64,000 bases of DNA from positions 124,001 through 188,000 of the forward strand of contig NZ_NGUO01000004.1 of NCBI RefSeq assembly GCF_002206635.1, written 5' to 3'. Shown here one piece after another: positions 51,421 through 60,070 of the stretch. A program made the position numbers and the translations under genes. Within the stretch, counting starts at the first letter, position 1. Every line of letters begins with the position of its first letter. This DNA is from Polynucleobacter aenigmaticus (GTDB lineage Bacteria; Pseudomonadota; Gammaproteobacteria; Burkholderiales; Burkholderiaceae). Under the pieces are notes generated by a model. That model saw only the letters and a program-made list of their open reading frames with translations, was not told where the DNA came from and searched no databases.

Positions 51421-52686
51421 CTAATCAATTACCACGGCCATCAGTGCAGTAGCAGCACCAGCACCCAGCGCTGGAATGCCCCAACGCTCTATAGCGGGTA
51501 TGGTTTTTCCAGTTACAACCTCGACCGGGATGTCACTGATTTCCAATAGCTTGGCAGTTGTAGAGTTTTCAAATAATCTACTGAGGGTGTTTTTCTTTGA
51601 GGTGCCAACTACAATGCGATCGCATCCAAGACGAATGGCCTCATCATAAATTGCGCTGCCCTTATCCCCAGACACATGGCTAAGGGAGAAGTTCATACCT
51701 TGCGCCTCAAGATAGGAAGCGGCGGATGCTGTAGCTAAAGTTGCCCGTTCAGCATGCCACTCATCAATCGTTTTCTTGCTTAAAAATTTACCGATGTGCG
51801 CATGCAAACTGAGCTGGACATTGCATAGATAGAAATGTGTACTAGGATCTTGTCCGTAAGTCCTCACAGCATGCTTTACTGCCATCTCTGAATTTTTTGA
51901 ACCATCCACTGGAATCAGAATTTTATTCATTTTGTTTTCTCCAAAATTATGAGACTGCTCTGGTGAAACTACATTTGCAGACTCCGGACCTACAACCGAA
52001 GCGGCAATCAAGCCTTCAAGCGCACGTCTACTTTTAATAAAACCGCCAAATAAAACTCCCAATACGACTGCAACTTGAATAAGGTACTCCAAGGCTGGAC
52101 TCTGAGATGCGAGCCATTCCTGGGAGATGGGCTCTGACGTCATCATTTTTGCTGCCGTCCATGCCAGGACACCAGCGCCTAAATAGGTAACCGAAGGGAA
52201 GCGCTCTACTAGCTTAAGTATTTGCGTGGACCCCCAAACCACCACCGGGATACTAATTAACAATCCAAGGACAACCAGCACATAGCTACCATGCGAAGCC
52301 CCCGCAACTGCTAAGACGTTATCGAGTCCCATGACTGCATCTGCAATCACAATGGTTTTCATCGCACCCCAAAATGTGGTTTTAGCATAACCATGCTCTT
52401 CACCATCTTCTGCCGGATTGAGTAAACGAAAGGCTATCCACACCAGTAGCAAGCCACCTATCAACATTAAACCGGGGATGTTTAGCAAATACACCACCAA
52501 TAGGGTCATAGCGCTTCTGACTGCAATCGCACCTACTGCACCCCAAATAATGGCTTTCTTTTGCAAGTGTGCTGGCAGATTTCTGGCGGCCATCGCAATT
52601 ACGATTGCGTTATCCCCCGCCAACACCAAGTCAATCACAATAATTGCCAATAATGCCGAAAAAAATTCTGGGCTAAATAGTTCCAC
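51421..52686 (-). CDS. TerC-family membrane protein fused to a UspA domain
   Basis: A 421-residue two-domain protein. GTG 52686 with GAGGAG eight bases upstream gives the family start VELFSPEFFSALLAIIVIDL; an in-frame ATG ten codons earlier has no site. Residues 1-225 are TerC: seven hydrophobic helices with LVLAGDNAIVIAMA (about 21-34) and DAVMGLDNVLAVAGA (about 115-129), the DN motifs proposed to bind metal (Mn or Te related). Residues about 255-395 are a complete Usp domain (NKILIPVDGSKNSEMAV; VVGTSKKNTLSRLFENSTT). A last hydrophobic helix ends the chain. No separate promoter is seen between the domains. Confidence 0.88.
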   Translation of the reverse strand: MELFSPEFFSALLAIIVIDLVLAGDNAIVIAMAARNLPAHLQKKAIIWGAVGAIAVRSAMTLLVVYLLNIPGLMLIGGLLLVWIAFRLLNPAEDGEEHGYAKTTFWGAMKTIVIADAVMGLDNVLAVAGASHGSYVLVVLGLLISIPVVVWGSTQILKLVERFPSVTYLGAGVLAWTAAKMMTSEPISQEWLASQSPALEYLIQVAVVLGVLFGGFIKSRRALEGLIAASVVGPESANVVSPEQSHNFGENKMNKILIPVDGSKNSEMAVKHAVRTYGQDPSTHFYLCNVQLSLHAHIGKFLSKKTIDEWHAERATLATASAASYLEAQGMNFSLSHVSGDKGSAIYDEAIRLGCDRIVVGTSKKNTLSRLFENSTTAKLLEISDIPVEVVTGKTIPAIERWGIPALGAGAATALMAVVID

Positions 52687-52816
52687 CTTGATCTCCTCAC
52701 TTAGGTAGCCACCCATGGAATTCCATGGATTTCTATAGGGCTAATTTAGGCAACTTTGCATTAAAGTAAAAGCAGAGATATATTGATAGTAATTTCGTAA
52801 AAAACTGATAATCACA

Positions 52817-53698
52817 ATGCTCTATAACTATCGTCATCTTTACTATTTCTGGGTAGTAGCCAAAGAAGGCAGTATGTCTAAGGCTGCTGAACGCCTCAAC
52901 ATGGCAATTCAGACTATTAGCGCCCAGGTGCATGAATTAGAAAAATCTCTCGGGTACCTGCTATTTAAACCTGCGGGACGTGGCCTCGCCCTAACCGAGT
53001 CGGGATTTGCCGCCTTAGAAATTGCCGATCAAATCTTCCTCCTCGGAGAAAAGTTACCCGAAGCAGTCAGGGAGGCAGCTTCTTCGCCCAAAACCAAAAT
53101 TACAGTTGGCGTGTCTGATGGCCTACCTAAACTCATCACTAAGCAACTTCTCGAGCCCATTCTAGAAAAAAATAATGTCCAGCTTATTGCTCATGAAGGT
53201 GAGTTTGAAGATCTTTTGGCAGATCTGGCGTTGCATCGACTTGACATTGTCTTGGCCGACCGGCCAGCACCAGCTAATAAAAATCTCCGCGTATATAGCG
53301 AAGAGTTAATCAAGTCATCGATCGCTTGGTTCGGACCCGCTAAAGTATTGAAGCGAACTAAGAAAGCTTTTCCCGAATGTCTCAATGAGCTACCTATTCT
53401 TTTGCCCACCGCTCATTCGAAGGTTCGCCACTTGATTGATCAGTGGTTTATACAAAATGGTATCAGCCCCAATATTGCTGGCGAGTTCGAGGATAGCGCC
53501 CTACTAAAAACCTTTGCAGCTAGTGGCTTAGGTGTATTTCCGGCCGGACAAAGCATTGCAAAAGATTTGAAGGAGACCTATCACATTGAAATGATTGGTA
53601 GCTGCAAAGAAATTTACGAATATTTCTACGCGATTCGTTCAGAAAAGAAAATTCAGCACCCATTGGTTGAAGCCATCATCAAGCGGCAAGCCATTTAG
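52817..53698 (+). CDS. LysR family regulator, NhaR-like
   Basis: A 293-residue LysR regulator. MLYNYRHLYYFWVVAKEGSM and SKAAERLNMAIQTISAQVHELEKSLG match NhaR, the Na+-responsive activator of nhaA in E. coli. Its effector domain is at about residues 92-290. Here the gene 34 bases downstream is an SbtA-type bicarbonate transporter, not NhaA, so its likely role is control of that gene. The divergent neighbour is the TerC-Usp gene across a 130-base gap. Ligand unknown, with Na+ or an inorganic-carbon signal possible. Confidence 0.85.
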   Translation: MLYNYRHLYYFWVVAKEGSMSKAAERLNMAIQTISAQVHELEKSLGYLLFKPAGRGLALTESGFAALEIADQIFLLGEKLPEAVREAASSPKTKITVGVSDGLPKLITKQLLEPILEKNNVQLIAHEGEFEDLLADLALHRLDIVLADRPAPANKNLRVYSEELIKSSIAWFGPAKVLKRTKKAFPECLNELPILLPTAHSKVRHLIDQWFIQNGISPNIAGEFEDSALLKTFAASGLGVFPAGQSIAKDLKETYHIEMIGSCKEIYEYFYAIRSEKKIQHPLVEAIIKRQAI

Positions 53699-53732
53699 AC
53701 AATCATTTAGACGCTGAAAGCAAAATTCAATA

Positions 53733-54701
53733 ATGGCAAACTTTTTAGACCCAGCAATATTATTTTTTATATTTGGTGTATTTGCTGGAGCCGTCAAATC
53801 AAATTTAGAAATCCCACAGCCTATTTCTCGGTTTTTATCACTCTACCTACTGATGGCATTGGGTCTAAAGGGTGGATTTGCCCTACATAAATCCGGTTTT
53901 ACAGTGGAAATTGCGCTCTCCCTTGGCCTCGCAATACTGCTAGCCATCTTTATTCCTTTGATTGGTTATCGAATCCTTAAAACCAAACTCAATACATTTG
54001 ATGCCGCAGCAATTGCCGCCACCTACGGCTCTGTAAGTGCTGTGACTTTTATTACTGCTACCCAGTACTTGGATCAATTCAACATCACTTATGGTGGTCA
54101 TATGGCTGCAGCCATGGCGCTCATGGAGTCTCCAGCGATCATCTTAGCGATTGTTTTGGCAAATAAAGCGCGATCCTCACATGCGGCTCAAACCAATGCA
54201 AAGATTGAGCCAATAGGCCTTTCAAAAATACTTCACGAGTCTTTTACAGATGGCGCACAACTACTATTACTTGGATCGATGGTGGTTGGACTGCTGAGCG
54301 GAGATGCTGGTCAAAAGTTAATGGCTCCGTTTTCTATAGACCTCTTTAAAGGAATGCTCGCATTTTTCCTATTAGATATGGGCTTAATGGCAGCGAGAAA
54401 TATTAAGGGTCTAAAAGGCAAACCTCTCATTACCCTGCTCTATGCGATTGGCTCACCACTTTCACACGCCCTCATTGCTCTCGCTCTATGTAAGCTGGTT
54501 GGACTTCCGCTTGGCAATACTATTTTGCTGATGGTTCTTGCCTCAAGCGCCTCTTACATTGCCGTACCCGCTGTTTTACGCCACGCATTACCAGAGGTCA
54601 ATCCAGCGCTATACATGGGAATGTCTTTGGGAATTACCTTCCCATTCAACATCATTTTAGGTATTCCCCTATATGCGATGCTGGCTAAAATCATCCTGTA
54701 A
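53733..54701 (+). CDS. SbtA-family sodium-dependent bicarbonate transporter
   Basis: A 322-residue membrane protein of the SbtA (former DUF897) family, with ten hydrophobic segments in two inverted halves. Conserved stretches are MALGLKGGFALHKSG (about 41-55), AIAATYGSVSAVTFITATQ (about 91-109) and AMALMESPAIILAIVLA in the first half, and LDMGLMAARNIKGLK in the second. Cyanobacterial SbtA takes up HCO3- with Na+ and is gated by the P-II-like SbtB. No sbtB lies beside this gene. The NhaR-like regulator upstream and DUF6671 gene downstream are in the same direction with gaps of about 33 bases, so this is probably an operon. Confidence 0.88.
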   Translation: MANFLDPAILFFIFGVFAGAVKSNLEIPQPISRFLSLYLLMALGLKGGFALHKSGFTVEIALSLGLAILLAIFIPLIGYRILKTKLNTFDAAAIAATYGSVSAVTFITATQYLDQFNITYGGHMAAAMALMESPAIILAIVLANKARSSHAAQTNAKIEPIGLSKILHESFTDGAQLLLLGSMVVGLLSGDAGQKLMAPFSIDLFKGMLAFFLLDMGLMAARNIKGLKGKPLITLLYAIGSPLSHALIALALCKLVGLPLGNTILLMVLASSASYIAVPAVLRHALPEVNPALYMGMSLGITFPFNIILGIPLYAMLAKIIL

Positions 54702-54734
54702 ATACTGGACGTAATTCCAATAAGAGATATTCCA

Positions 54735-55577
54735 ATGAATATTTTTTCCAATAGAACCGCAAGTGTTTTAACTAAGCATGGCAAAGAGCTTGTGCTAAAT
54801 GAAGTCCTGAACTCCGCAACAGGCTTACAGGTTAATCTCACAAACGCCTACGACACCGATCTCCTGGGAACATTTACCCTAGATGTGTCCAGGCATGGCA
54901 GTCAATTTGATGCAGCAAGAAAAAAGGCTCAAATTGGCATGGAACTCCTAGGCACCGATTTAGGCCTTGGCAACGAAGGTGCGTTTGTCGCTGACCCATA
55001 CACCGGGATGTTGCCGTGGAATATTGAATTAGTCATTCTGATTGACCAGAAACATCAACTTGAAATTTCCGGATTTTCAGGGGCGCCGGCTCAGAATGCT
55101 CATGCCTATGTTTGCCATTGGGAAGAGCTGGAAAAATTTGCAGATACTGCACTTTTCCCATCCCACCACCTCGTCATTAAACCAACAGACGAATATCACC
55201 CAAAGTCGGTAAAAAATATTACGGACAAACAGCAATTAAGAGATGCTTTTCAATGGGCCTCAAGCAACTCCTCAAAGGGCGTTGTTTATGTTGAAAATGA
55301 CCTTAGAGCCTTTGCCAACCCAACCCGAATGAAGAATATCCGCCAGGCAACCATAGATCTTGCAAGCAAAATGAATTCACTATGTCCAGCATGCCGGATG
55401 CCCGGATATTGGATTGAGGATATCCAGCGTGGCCTACCCTGCAATGCCTGCGGCATGCCCACCGACCAAGAGATCGCCAAGAAATGGGGATGTCTCAAAT
55501 GCGAACATAGTGACGTAGAGGGTATGAAGGTGCTTCGTTTTGCAAATCCCTCCCAGTGCAAGTACTGCAACCCATAA
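54735..55577 (+). CDS. DUF6671 protein with C-terminal zinc ribbons
   Basis: A 280-residue soluble protein. The N-terminal 200 residues are of the DUF6671 type (GNEGAFVADPYTGMLPWNIE; VLIDQKHQLEISG). The last 70 residues hold eight cysteines as two zinc-ribbon pairs: CPAC...CNAC (about 214-238) and CLKC...CKYC (about 253-278). It is co-directional with SbtA. The function is unknown. The ribbons suggest nucleic-acid or protein binding, and the link to bicarbonate transport is positional only. Confidence 0.8.
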   Translation: MNIFSNRTASVLTKHGKELVLNEVLNSATGLQVNLTNAYDTDLLGTFTLDVSRHGSQFDAARKKAQIGMELLGTDLGLGNEGAFVADPYTGMLPWNIELVILIDQKHQLEISGFSGAPAQNAHAYVCHWEELEKFADTALFPSHHLVIKPTDEYHPKSVKNITDKQQLRDAFQWASSNSSKGVVYVENDLRAFANPTRMKNIRQATIDLASKMNSLCPACRMPGYWIEDIQRGLPCNACGMPTDQEIAKKWGCLKCEHSDVEGMKVLRFANPSQCKYCNP

Positions 55578-55600
55578 TTAGGCGAGTTCGCTTATTTACG

Positions 55601-56164
55601 CTATTTCGTTTTTTTGGTTCTCGCACCATTAGTCTTCTGGGCGTCAGAAATATTACTCATGTTCTCAACACTTTTCTCAAAATTCACAAATGATTCCGCC
55701 ATGGCCGCGCGTATCAATTCAAAATTTTGGAGCGCATTACTAAATGAACTTTTGAAAACCGAGGTGTAGGGCTCAGTTCCGGCAGGCGCATTTTGAGTTG
55801 CTTCATTCACAAAATGAATTAAGTCATGTTGCGATTCTTTGATCATTGACTCGGCAATTTTTGCCAGCTCTTTATTTCCACTGGCAAGTGCTTGAAAAAG
55901 TTCGGACTGATATCCTGCAACTTCTTTTGCAGCCTCTTGCAATACCTCGGCATGAACATCATCAAATACTGCCTTTGGATCTTGAGTCTTCATGAGTTCC
56001 GCAACTTTAGATTGCAGGCGTGAAGCAAGCTCCTGCGCGGCCCGTTGATTTAACTGAGCAATCGCCTGAGCGCTCGTTAATGCCACCTGGCCCACAGCCT
56101 TTGCTGCCTCAACTCCCTTGGTCTGATTTGCCATTGCACTTAAATCAAATGGATTCTTGCTCAT
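55601..56164 (-). CDS. Phasin family protein
   Basis: A 187-residue, almost wholly helical protein of the phasin_2 family, which coats polyhydroxyalkanoate granules. NPFDLSAMANQTKGVEAAKAV, QAIAQLNQRAAQELASRLQ and AGYQSELFQALASGNKELAKI are typical. The end is Lys-rich (GARTKKTK), as in PhaM/PhaP-like proteins that touch DNA. No PHA synthase lies in the window. It converges on the DUF6671 gene with 23 bases between stops. Confidence 0.85.
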   Translation of the reverse strand: MSKNPFDLSAMANQTKGVEAAKAVGQVALTSAQAIAQLNQRAAQELASRLQSKVAELMKTQDPKAVFDDVHAEVLQEAAKEVAGYQSELFQALASGNKELAKIAESMIKESQHDLIHFVNEATQNAPAGTEPYTSVFKSSFSNALQNFELIRAAMAESFVNFEKSVENMSNISDAQKTNGARTKKTK

Positions 56165-56258
56165 TTCTGCCCCTTGTTCAATCAGTGATTATTAAATCTA
56201 CTCCCGAATGAATAACATTCAGATAGAGAAATACCACTAGAAAGGGGTCCTGGAATGC

Positions 56259-56284
56259 AAAAGAGCGCCCTCAGGCGCTCTTTT
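56259..56284. terminator. Terminator after the parvulin gene
   Basis: AAAAGAGCGCC-CTCA-GGCGCTCTTTT, an 11-base perfect stem with A's and T's at the ends, can work in both directions. It lies 18 bases after the parvulin stop and before the phasin promoter. Confidence 0.85.
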
Positions 56285-56302
56285 AATGAATTGGCGTATG
56301 AA

Positions 56303-57121
56303 TTAGCGAACGACGATGCTAGCACCCTGACGCAATTGAGACAGGTACTCAAACTGCTTTTTCTGCGTTAAGCCATTACGAATAGCTACTTTAGCCTGCT
56401 CAAAAGTCGGTGGTTTGCTCGACTTTTTGTCTTCCAGCTTAATCAAATACCAGCCCTGCGGCATTTGAATAGGTGCCGGGGAAACTTGACCCTTAGATAG
56501 TGTTACCAAAACGCTGGCAATCTGTGGCAAAGTTTGTCCCGCTTGAACCCAACCTACAGCGCCACCCTGCACTTTATTTGGCGCTAATGAAACGCTCTTG
56601 GCAACCTTGTCAAATGACTCGCCCTTTTTAATTCTGACTAAGGCAGCTTGTGCATCCGCTTCGCTAGCAACAGCAATATCACTGACCTTGTATTCCACGA
56701 TCATGCCCTGCGCTCCCAAAGAAGCAATCTCACGGTTATATTCCGCCTGAACATCAGCATCACTCACCGGATTTTTTGACATGAAAGTTGACAGCTCTAG
56801 ATCCGCTAAATAGTTTTGACGAATCAAAGCCAATTGGCGATTCGCTCTATCGGAGTTCGCAAGCCCATCTTTATCAGCCTGTTGCGACAAGAGTGAAATT
56901 TCAATCAACTTCCCTAGTACTGCAGAACGTAATTCTGGTGAATCTTTTTGACCCTGAGATAGTGCCGCCTGAATACCTTGCTCAACAGTGTCATTTGAAA
57001 TAATCACCCCATTGACCGAAGCTGCAGCACTGACAGGCAATGCGTCTTGAGAATGGGCGGCAGTCACAAAGCCTAAGGCTATAACAGCACTTACAAGAAA
57101 GCGAATGGGAAATAATTTCAT
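56303..57121 (-). CDS. Periplasmic parvulin-type peptidyl-prolyl isomerase
   Basis: A 272-residue exported chaperone-isomerase. ATG 57121 gives a signal peptide (MKLFPIRFLVSAVIALGFVTAAHS). A SurA/PpiD-like N-terminal helical part with VNGVIISNDTVEQGIQAALSQ follows. The parvulin domain is at about residues 140-235, with KVSDIAVASEADAQAAL, GESFDKVAKSVSLAPNKVQGGAVGWV and PQGWYLIKLED. It aids folding of outer-membrane or secreted proteins. A second single-gene layout with its own terminator follows. SurA itself is longer, so this is a PpiC/PrsA-like form. Confidence 0.88.
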   Translation of the reverse strand: MKLFPIRFLVSAVIALGFVTAAHSQDALPVSAAASVNGVIISNDTVEQGIQAALSQGQKDSPELRSAVLGKLIEISLLSQQADKDGLANSDRANRQLALIRQNYLADLELSTFMSKNPVSDADVQAEYNREIASLGAQGMIVEYKVSDIAVASEADAQAALVRIKKGESFDKVAKSVSLAPNKVQGGAVGWVQAGQTLPQIASVLVTLSKGQVSPAPIQMPQGWYLIKLEDKKSSKPPTFEQAKVAIRNGLTQKKQFEYLSQLRQGASIVVR

Positions 57122-57177
57122 GAATAACTCTTTTCTAAAATATATAAGCAATACTAACATTTAGCCTCAAAACGCCC

Positions 57178-57498
57178 CTAGAAAGTGATCGTGGCAGGTA
57201 TTGGCTCAAATGGCGCAGCTGATTCTGCGCCCTGGGCCTCAGCCTCTTCCTCGCCATCCGGGTTCTTAATGTAACGAGCATCTAAGGGCAACTGTGTCTT
57301 CGGCCTTGAAGGTACAGCCTCTAAATAGACTGGACCCGCAGGAGTCTCCATGGGCGCAATAGGTTGATTATTGAATTCTTGAATCTGCGCAGGAGTGTAC
57401 GGAGAAAATATTTGCCCAATCGCAAGGTCGGGAAGTACAAAACCTAAGGCAATACTGAAAACATGAATCGCTCTGAACTGGGGTGGGGTATACATCAT
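57178..57498 (-). CDS. Hypothetical exported protein
   Basis: A 106-residue protein with a likely signal peptide (MMYTPPQFRAIHVFSIALGFVLPDLAIG) followed by a short proline-rich, acidic mature part (NPDGEEEAEAQGAESAAP). An AAGAGAG site lies before ATG 57498. An in-frame start further upstream would overlap the permease gene. No domain is recognised. It starts 16 bases after the end of the TauE-type gene on the same strand. Confidence 0.65.
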   Translation of the reverse strand: MMYTPPQFRAIHVFSIALGFVLPDLAIGQIFSPYTPAQIQEFNNQPIAPMETPAGPVYLEAVPSRPKTQLPLDARYIKNPDGEEEAEAQGAESAAPFEPIPATITF

Positions 57499-57514
57499 TC
57501 TCTCTTGGTTGCGC

Positions 57515-58321
57515 TTAAATAAGTAAGCCATCGGCAATTAATTTGATACTCGCCACCAATAAGCAGAATTGGACAATGATGTAATACCACTTGGCTGAAA
57601 TCTTCTTAGCTAAATAAAATCCTAGATACACACCTAACGGTACCAAAGGTAGCAACAGTATTGAGGTTGCTAATTGATTGAAGTTGAGCAAATCAAGATA
57701 AGCGTAAGGTACAAGCTTGCCGAAATTCATAACAGTGAAGAATATGCCCAATGTTGATGTGTAGACTATTGGGGAGACTTTTTCCCTCAACATATAGATC
57801 GTAATGGGAGGGCCTCCAATGTGCGCAACAAAGGAAGTAAAGCCAGACAGGCAACCCATCAACCTTCCCAGCCACGGATAGGGCTTTGCTTCTTTAAGGT
57901 CAATACGGGACATCACCAAACTCTGGATTAGAAATAGTAAGGTAAATATACCGATTGAGAGGGATAACATTTGCGGAGTAATCAGGGAGAAAAATAAATA
58001 GCCCATCAGCATGCCAAGCGCGGCTGGCCAAAAAATGAGCTTGAGAATTCGCCTATCCGCACTAACCCAAAACCGGCGTAAGCCAAACAAGTCAATTGCA
58101 ATCAATAGTGGTAATAAGATGGCCAAGGCTTCAGCAAGGCTAGATTGACTTGCCATCAACGGGGGTGCCAAAATACCAAGGCCGGCACCAAAGCCACTCT
58201 TCGATATACCCAAGATCACCACACTAATTGCAGCCAGCACAAAAAATAGGGCTGAATGCTCATTAAAGGCCTGAAGCAAAGAAATCATGGATGTGGCAAT
58301 GCCGTAAAAGGAATAGCTCAT
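57515..58321 (-). CDS. TauE/SafE family permease
   Basis: A 268-residue permease with eight predicted helices. GISKSGFGAGLGILAPPLMA (about 38-57) and GFTSFVAHIGGPPITIYML (about 153-171) are the two inverted repeats typical of TauE/SafE, proposed exporters of sulfite, sulfoacetate or similar anions. The start is ATG 58321 or an internal ATG at 58288. It is divergent from a GNAT gene with about 80 bases between them. The substrate is unknown. Confidence 0.85.
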   Translation of the reverse strand: MSYSFYGIATSMISLLQAFNEHSALFFVLAAISVVILGISKSGFGAGLGILAPPLMASQSSLAEALAILLPLLIAIDLFGLRRFWVSADRRILKLIFWPAALGMLMGYLFFSLITPQMLSLSIGIFTLLFLIQSLVMSRIDLKEAKPYPWLGRLMGCLSGFTSFVAHIGGPPITIYMLREKVSPIVYTSTLGIFFTVMNFGKLVPYAYLDLLNFNQLATSILLLPLVPLGVYLGFYLAKKISAKWYYIIVQFCLLVASIKLIADGLLI

Positions 58322-58403
58322 TTTAGAGTCAAAAGTACTTTATGCGGATAGCTAAAAACGGTATCCTGAAGAATCAAGTCACAGGGGATCATTGCCCATC
58401 AAT

Positions 58404-58937
58404 ATGTCTACCCCATTTACCAATCAAAGCTACGCGCTAGGCAATGGTGACTCTTACCTCATTCGCCCCATTCAGGCCAACGACAAAGAGCGCATTATTG
58501 GGTTATTCAACCACCTTTCTCCTGAGAGCCGTTATCTCAGATTCGCTCACGCAATATCCAAGCTGCCTGATGATTTTTTAGAAGACATCCTGCACTTGGA
58601 CTATGAAACAGAAATGGCCTTAGTTGCCGTCATTCACCCGCAAACTGAGTCCGAAGAAATCATTGGCATTTCACGCTATGTGACACCGCCTAATCAAAGC
58701 ATTTGCGAGTTCTCCCTCAGTGTGAGTGATAGTTACACTACACATGGCATTGGCACACATTTAATGCTGGACCTGATCAGCCACGCAAAGAAAAACGGTT
58801 TATTAGAAATGGTGGGTTACGTATTAAGCGGTAACTCCAAAATGCTGCATCTCGTTTCTGATTTAGGGTTTAAGGCTTTTACGATTCACGATGATCCTGA
58901 CTTTAAAACCGTCAGCCTTTCGCTATCAGAAGAATGA
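58404..58937 (+). CDS. GNAT family N-acetyltransferase
   Basis: A 177-residue GNAT protein. Motif A, with the acetyl-CoA pyrophosphate loop, is SDSYTTHGIGTHLMLDLISHAK (about 112-133; the loop is THGIGTH). It starts with YLIRPIQANDKERIIGLFNHLSPESRYLRF, seen in GNAT domains that modify enzymes such as acyl-CoA synthetases. ATG 58404 is used; an in-frame TTG at 58392 has a better AGGGGA site and may be the true start. The stop overlaps the isochorismatase gene (ATGA). The target is not known. Confidence 0.8.
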   Translation: MSTPFTNQSYALGNGDSYLIRPIQANDKERIIGLFNHLSPESRYLRFAHAISKLPDDFLEDILHLDYETEMALVAVIHPQTESEEIIGISRYVTPPNQSICEFSLSVSDSYTTHGIGTHLMLDLISHAKKNGLLEMVGYVLSGNSKMLHLVSDLGFKAFTIHDDPDFKTVSLSLSEE

Positions 58938-59485
58938 CTATGAAAACATCAAACCAAATTGATTCACAAATCTCAGTCCTGATTTTGATTGATTTGCAAG
59001 AGCGCCTCATGCCAGCAATTGACCAAGGCGAAGGGGTGCTGAATAAATGCATCCGCACCGCCAAGATTGCCCAACTACTAAAGATTCCGATAATTGGCAC
59101 GGAACAAAGTCCAGTTAGCCTTGGTAGCAACGTAGGGGCTATCAAGTCTTTATGTAGCAAAACCATAAGCAAGGAGCATTTCAATGCTTGCGCCGATGGC
59201 CTCATTGAGGCCCTACCCCAAAATCGCTGGCAATGCATTTTGATGGGGTGTGAGACCCATGTCTGCTTAATGCAAACAGCACTCAATCTCATGAATGGGG
59301 AATACGATGTTTCTGTGGTGGTAGATGGTGCTGGTTCGCGCCACGCACTTGATAAGCAAATTGCACTAGATCGACTCCAAATTGCGGGGGCCAGACTTAT
59401 CAGCGCTGAGATGCTGGCTTTCGAGTGGCTAAAATCTGCCAAAAACCCAGTCTTTAAAGAAGTTCTTGCGCTGGTAAAGCAATAG
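58934..59485 (+). CDS. Isochorismatase family hydrolase
   Basis: A cysteine hydrolase of 183 residues. The catalytic triad is visible: Asp in LILIDLQERL (about 20), Lys in CSKTISKEHF (about 78), and Cys in MGCETHVCLMQTALNLM (about 111) with the family cis-peptide context. Its nearest known relatives are YcaC-type hydrolases of unsettled substrate. It is translationally coupled to the GNAT gene, which suggests one small-molecule pathway. Confidence 0.85.
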   Translation: MTMKTSNQIDSQISVLILIDLQERLMPAIDQGEGVLNKCIRTAKIAQLLKIPIIGTEQSPVSLGSNVGAIKSLCSKTISKEHFNACADGLIEALPQNRWQCILMGCETHVCLMQTALNLMNGEYDVSVVVDGAGSRHALDKQIALDRLQIAGARLISAEMLAFEWLKSAKNPVFKEVLALVKQ

Positions 59486-59540
59486 GTCTGTGCTTGTAAG
59501 GCTTTATTTGCTATTCTGCTTCATCACCTAAAGGATTAAT

Positions 59541-59759
59541 ATGACTAACGACGCTCAAACACAAAACGACGAAGATTTTGACTATGGGTGCGAATGCGCC
59601 ATGACGCTATTAAATGAGCCTACAGAAGATTGCTTAAATGATCTGATTGATGAGCTTGATGAAGATGGCATGATCTCCACTGAAGTGGTTTATGGCCTTC
59701 TGGCAACTATCCTGATGAGCATTACCTCTGAAGATGAAGAGGATGAGGAAATTCAGTAA
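59541..59759 (+). CDS. Small acidic hypothetical protein
   Basis: A 72-residue protein rich in Asp and Glu, starting MTNDAQTQNDEDFDYGCEC and ending EDEEDEEIQ. The middle (STEVVYGLLATILMSI) is hydrophobic enough to be a buried helix. An AAAGGA site lies nine bases upstream. Codon use matches the core genome. No family is recognised. It is followed after eight bases by the convergent dehydratase gene. Confidence 0.65.
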   Translation: MTNDAQTQNDEDFDYGCECAMTLLNEPTEDCLNDLIDELDEDGMISTEVVYGLLATILMSITSEDEEDEEIQ

Positions 59760-59767
59760 GGTACTTG

Positions 59768-60070
59768 CTACTCCAAAATCTGCAGCGCAAATTGATCCAT
59801 GGCATGTGCCATGGTGATATCTAAATCAGTCAATCCCCCCATCGAATGGGTGCTCAATCGAACTGATACCGTATTCCAAGAATTAGACCAATCAGGATGG
59901 TGACCTAACTTTTCTGCGAAGTTGGCACACAGCGTCATGAACTGAAAGGCGCTTTTAAAATCCTTAAATACAAATGTTCGACCTAGCTCTCGCTTACCCT
60001 GATTTACCTTCCATTCAGACAAGGTCTTGTCAAAATCAAAATCCTTTGCAAGCAGATTGGGCTTAGACAA
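59768..60070 (-). CDS. phhB: 4a-hydroxytetrahydrobiopterin dehydratase
   Basis: A pterin carbinolamine dehydratase of about 100 residues. The family signature is KLGHHPDWSNSWNTVSVRL (about 65-83), with the active-site histidines in HHP(D)W, plus THSMGGLTDLDITMAHAMD. It recycles the pterin used by phenylalanine hydroxylase. The start is set at TTG 60070, which overlaps the stop region of rsuA by eight bases. A longer open frame exists but runs inside rsuA. Confidence 0.83.
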   Translation of the reverse strand: MSKPNLLAKDFDFDKTLSEWKVNQGKRELGRTFVFKDFKSAFQFMTLCANFAEKLGHHPDWSNSWNTVSVRLSTHSMGGLTDLDITMAHAMDQFALQILE

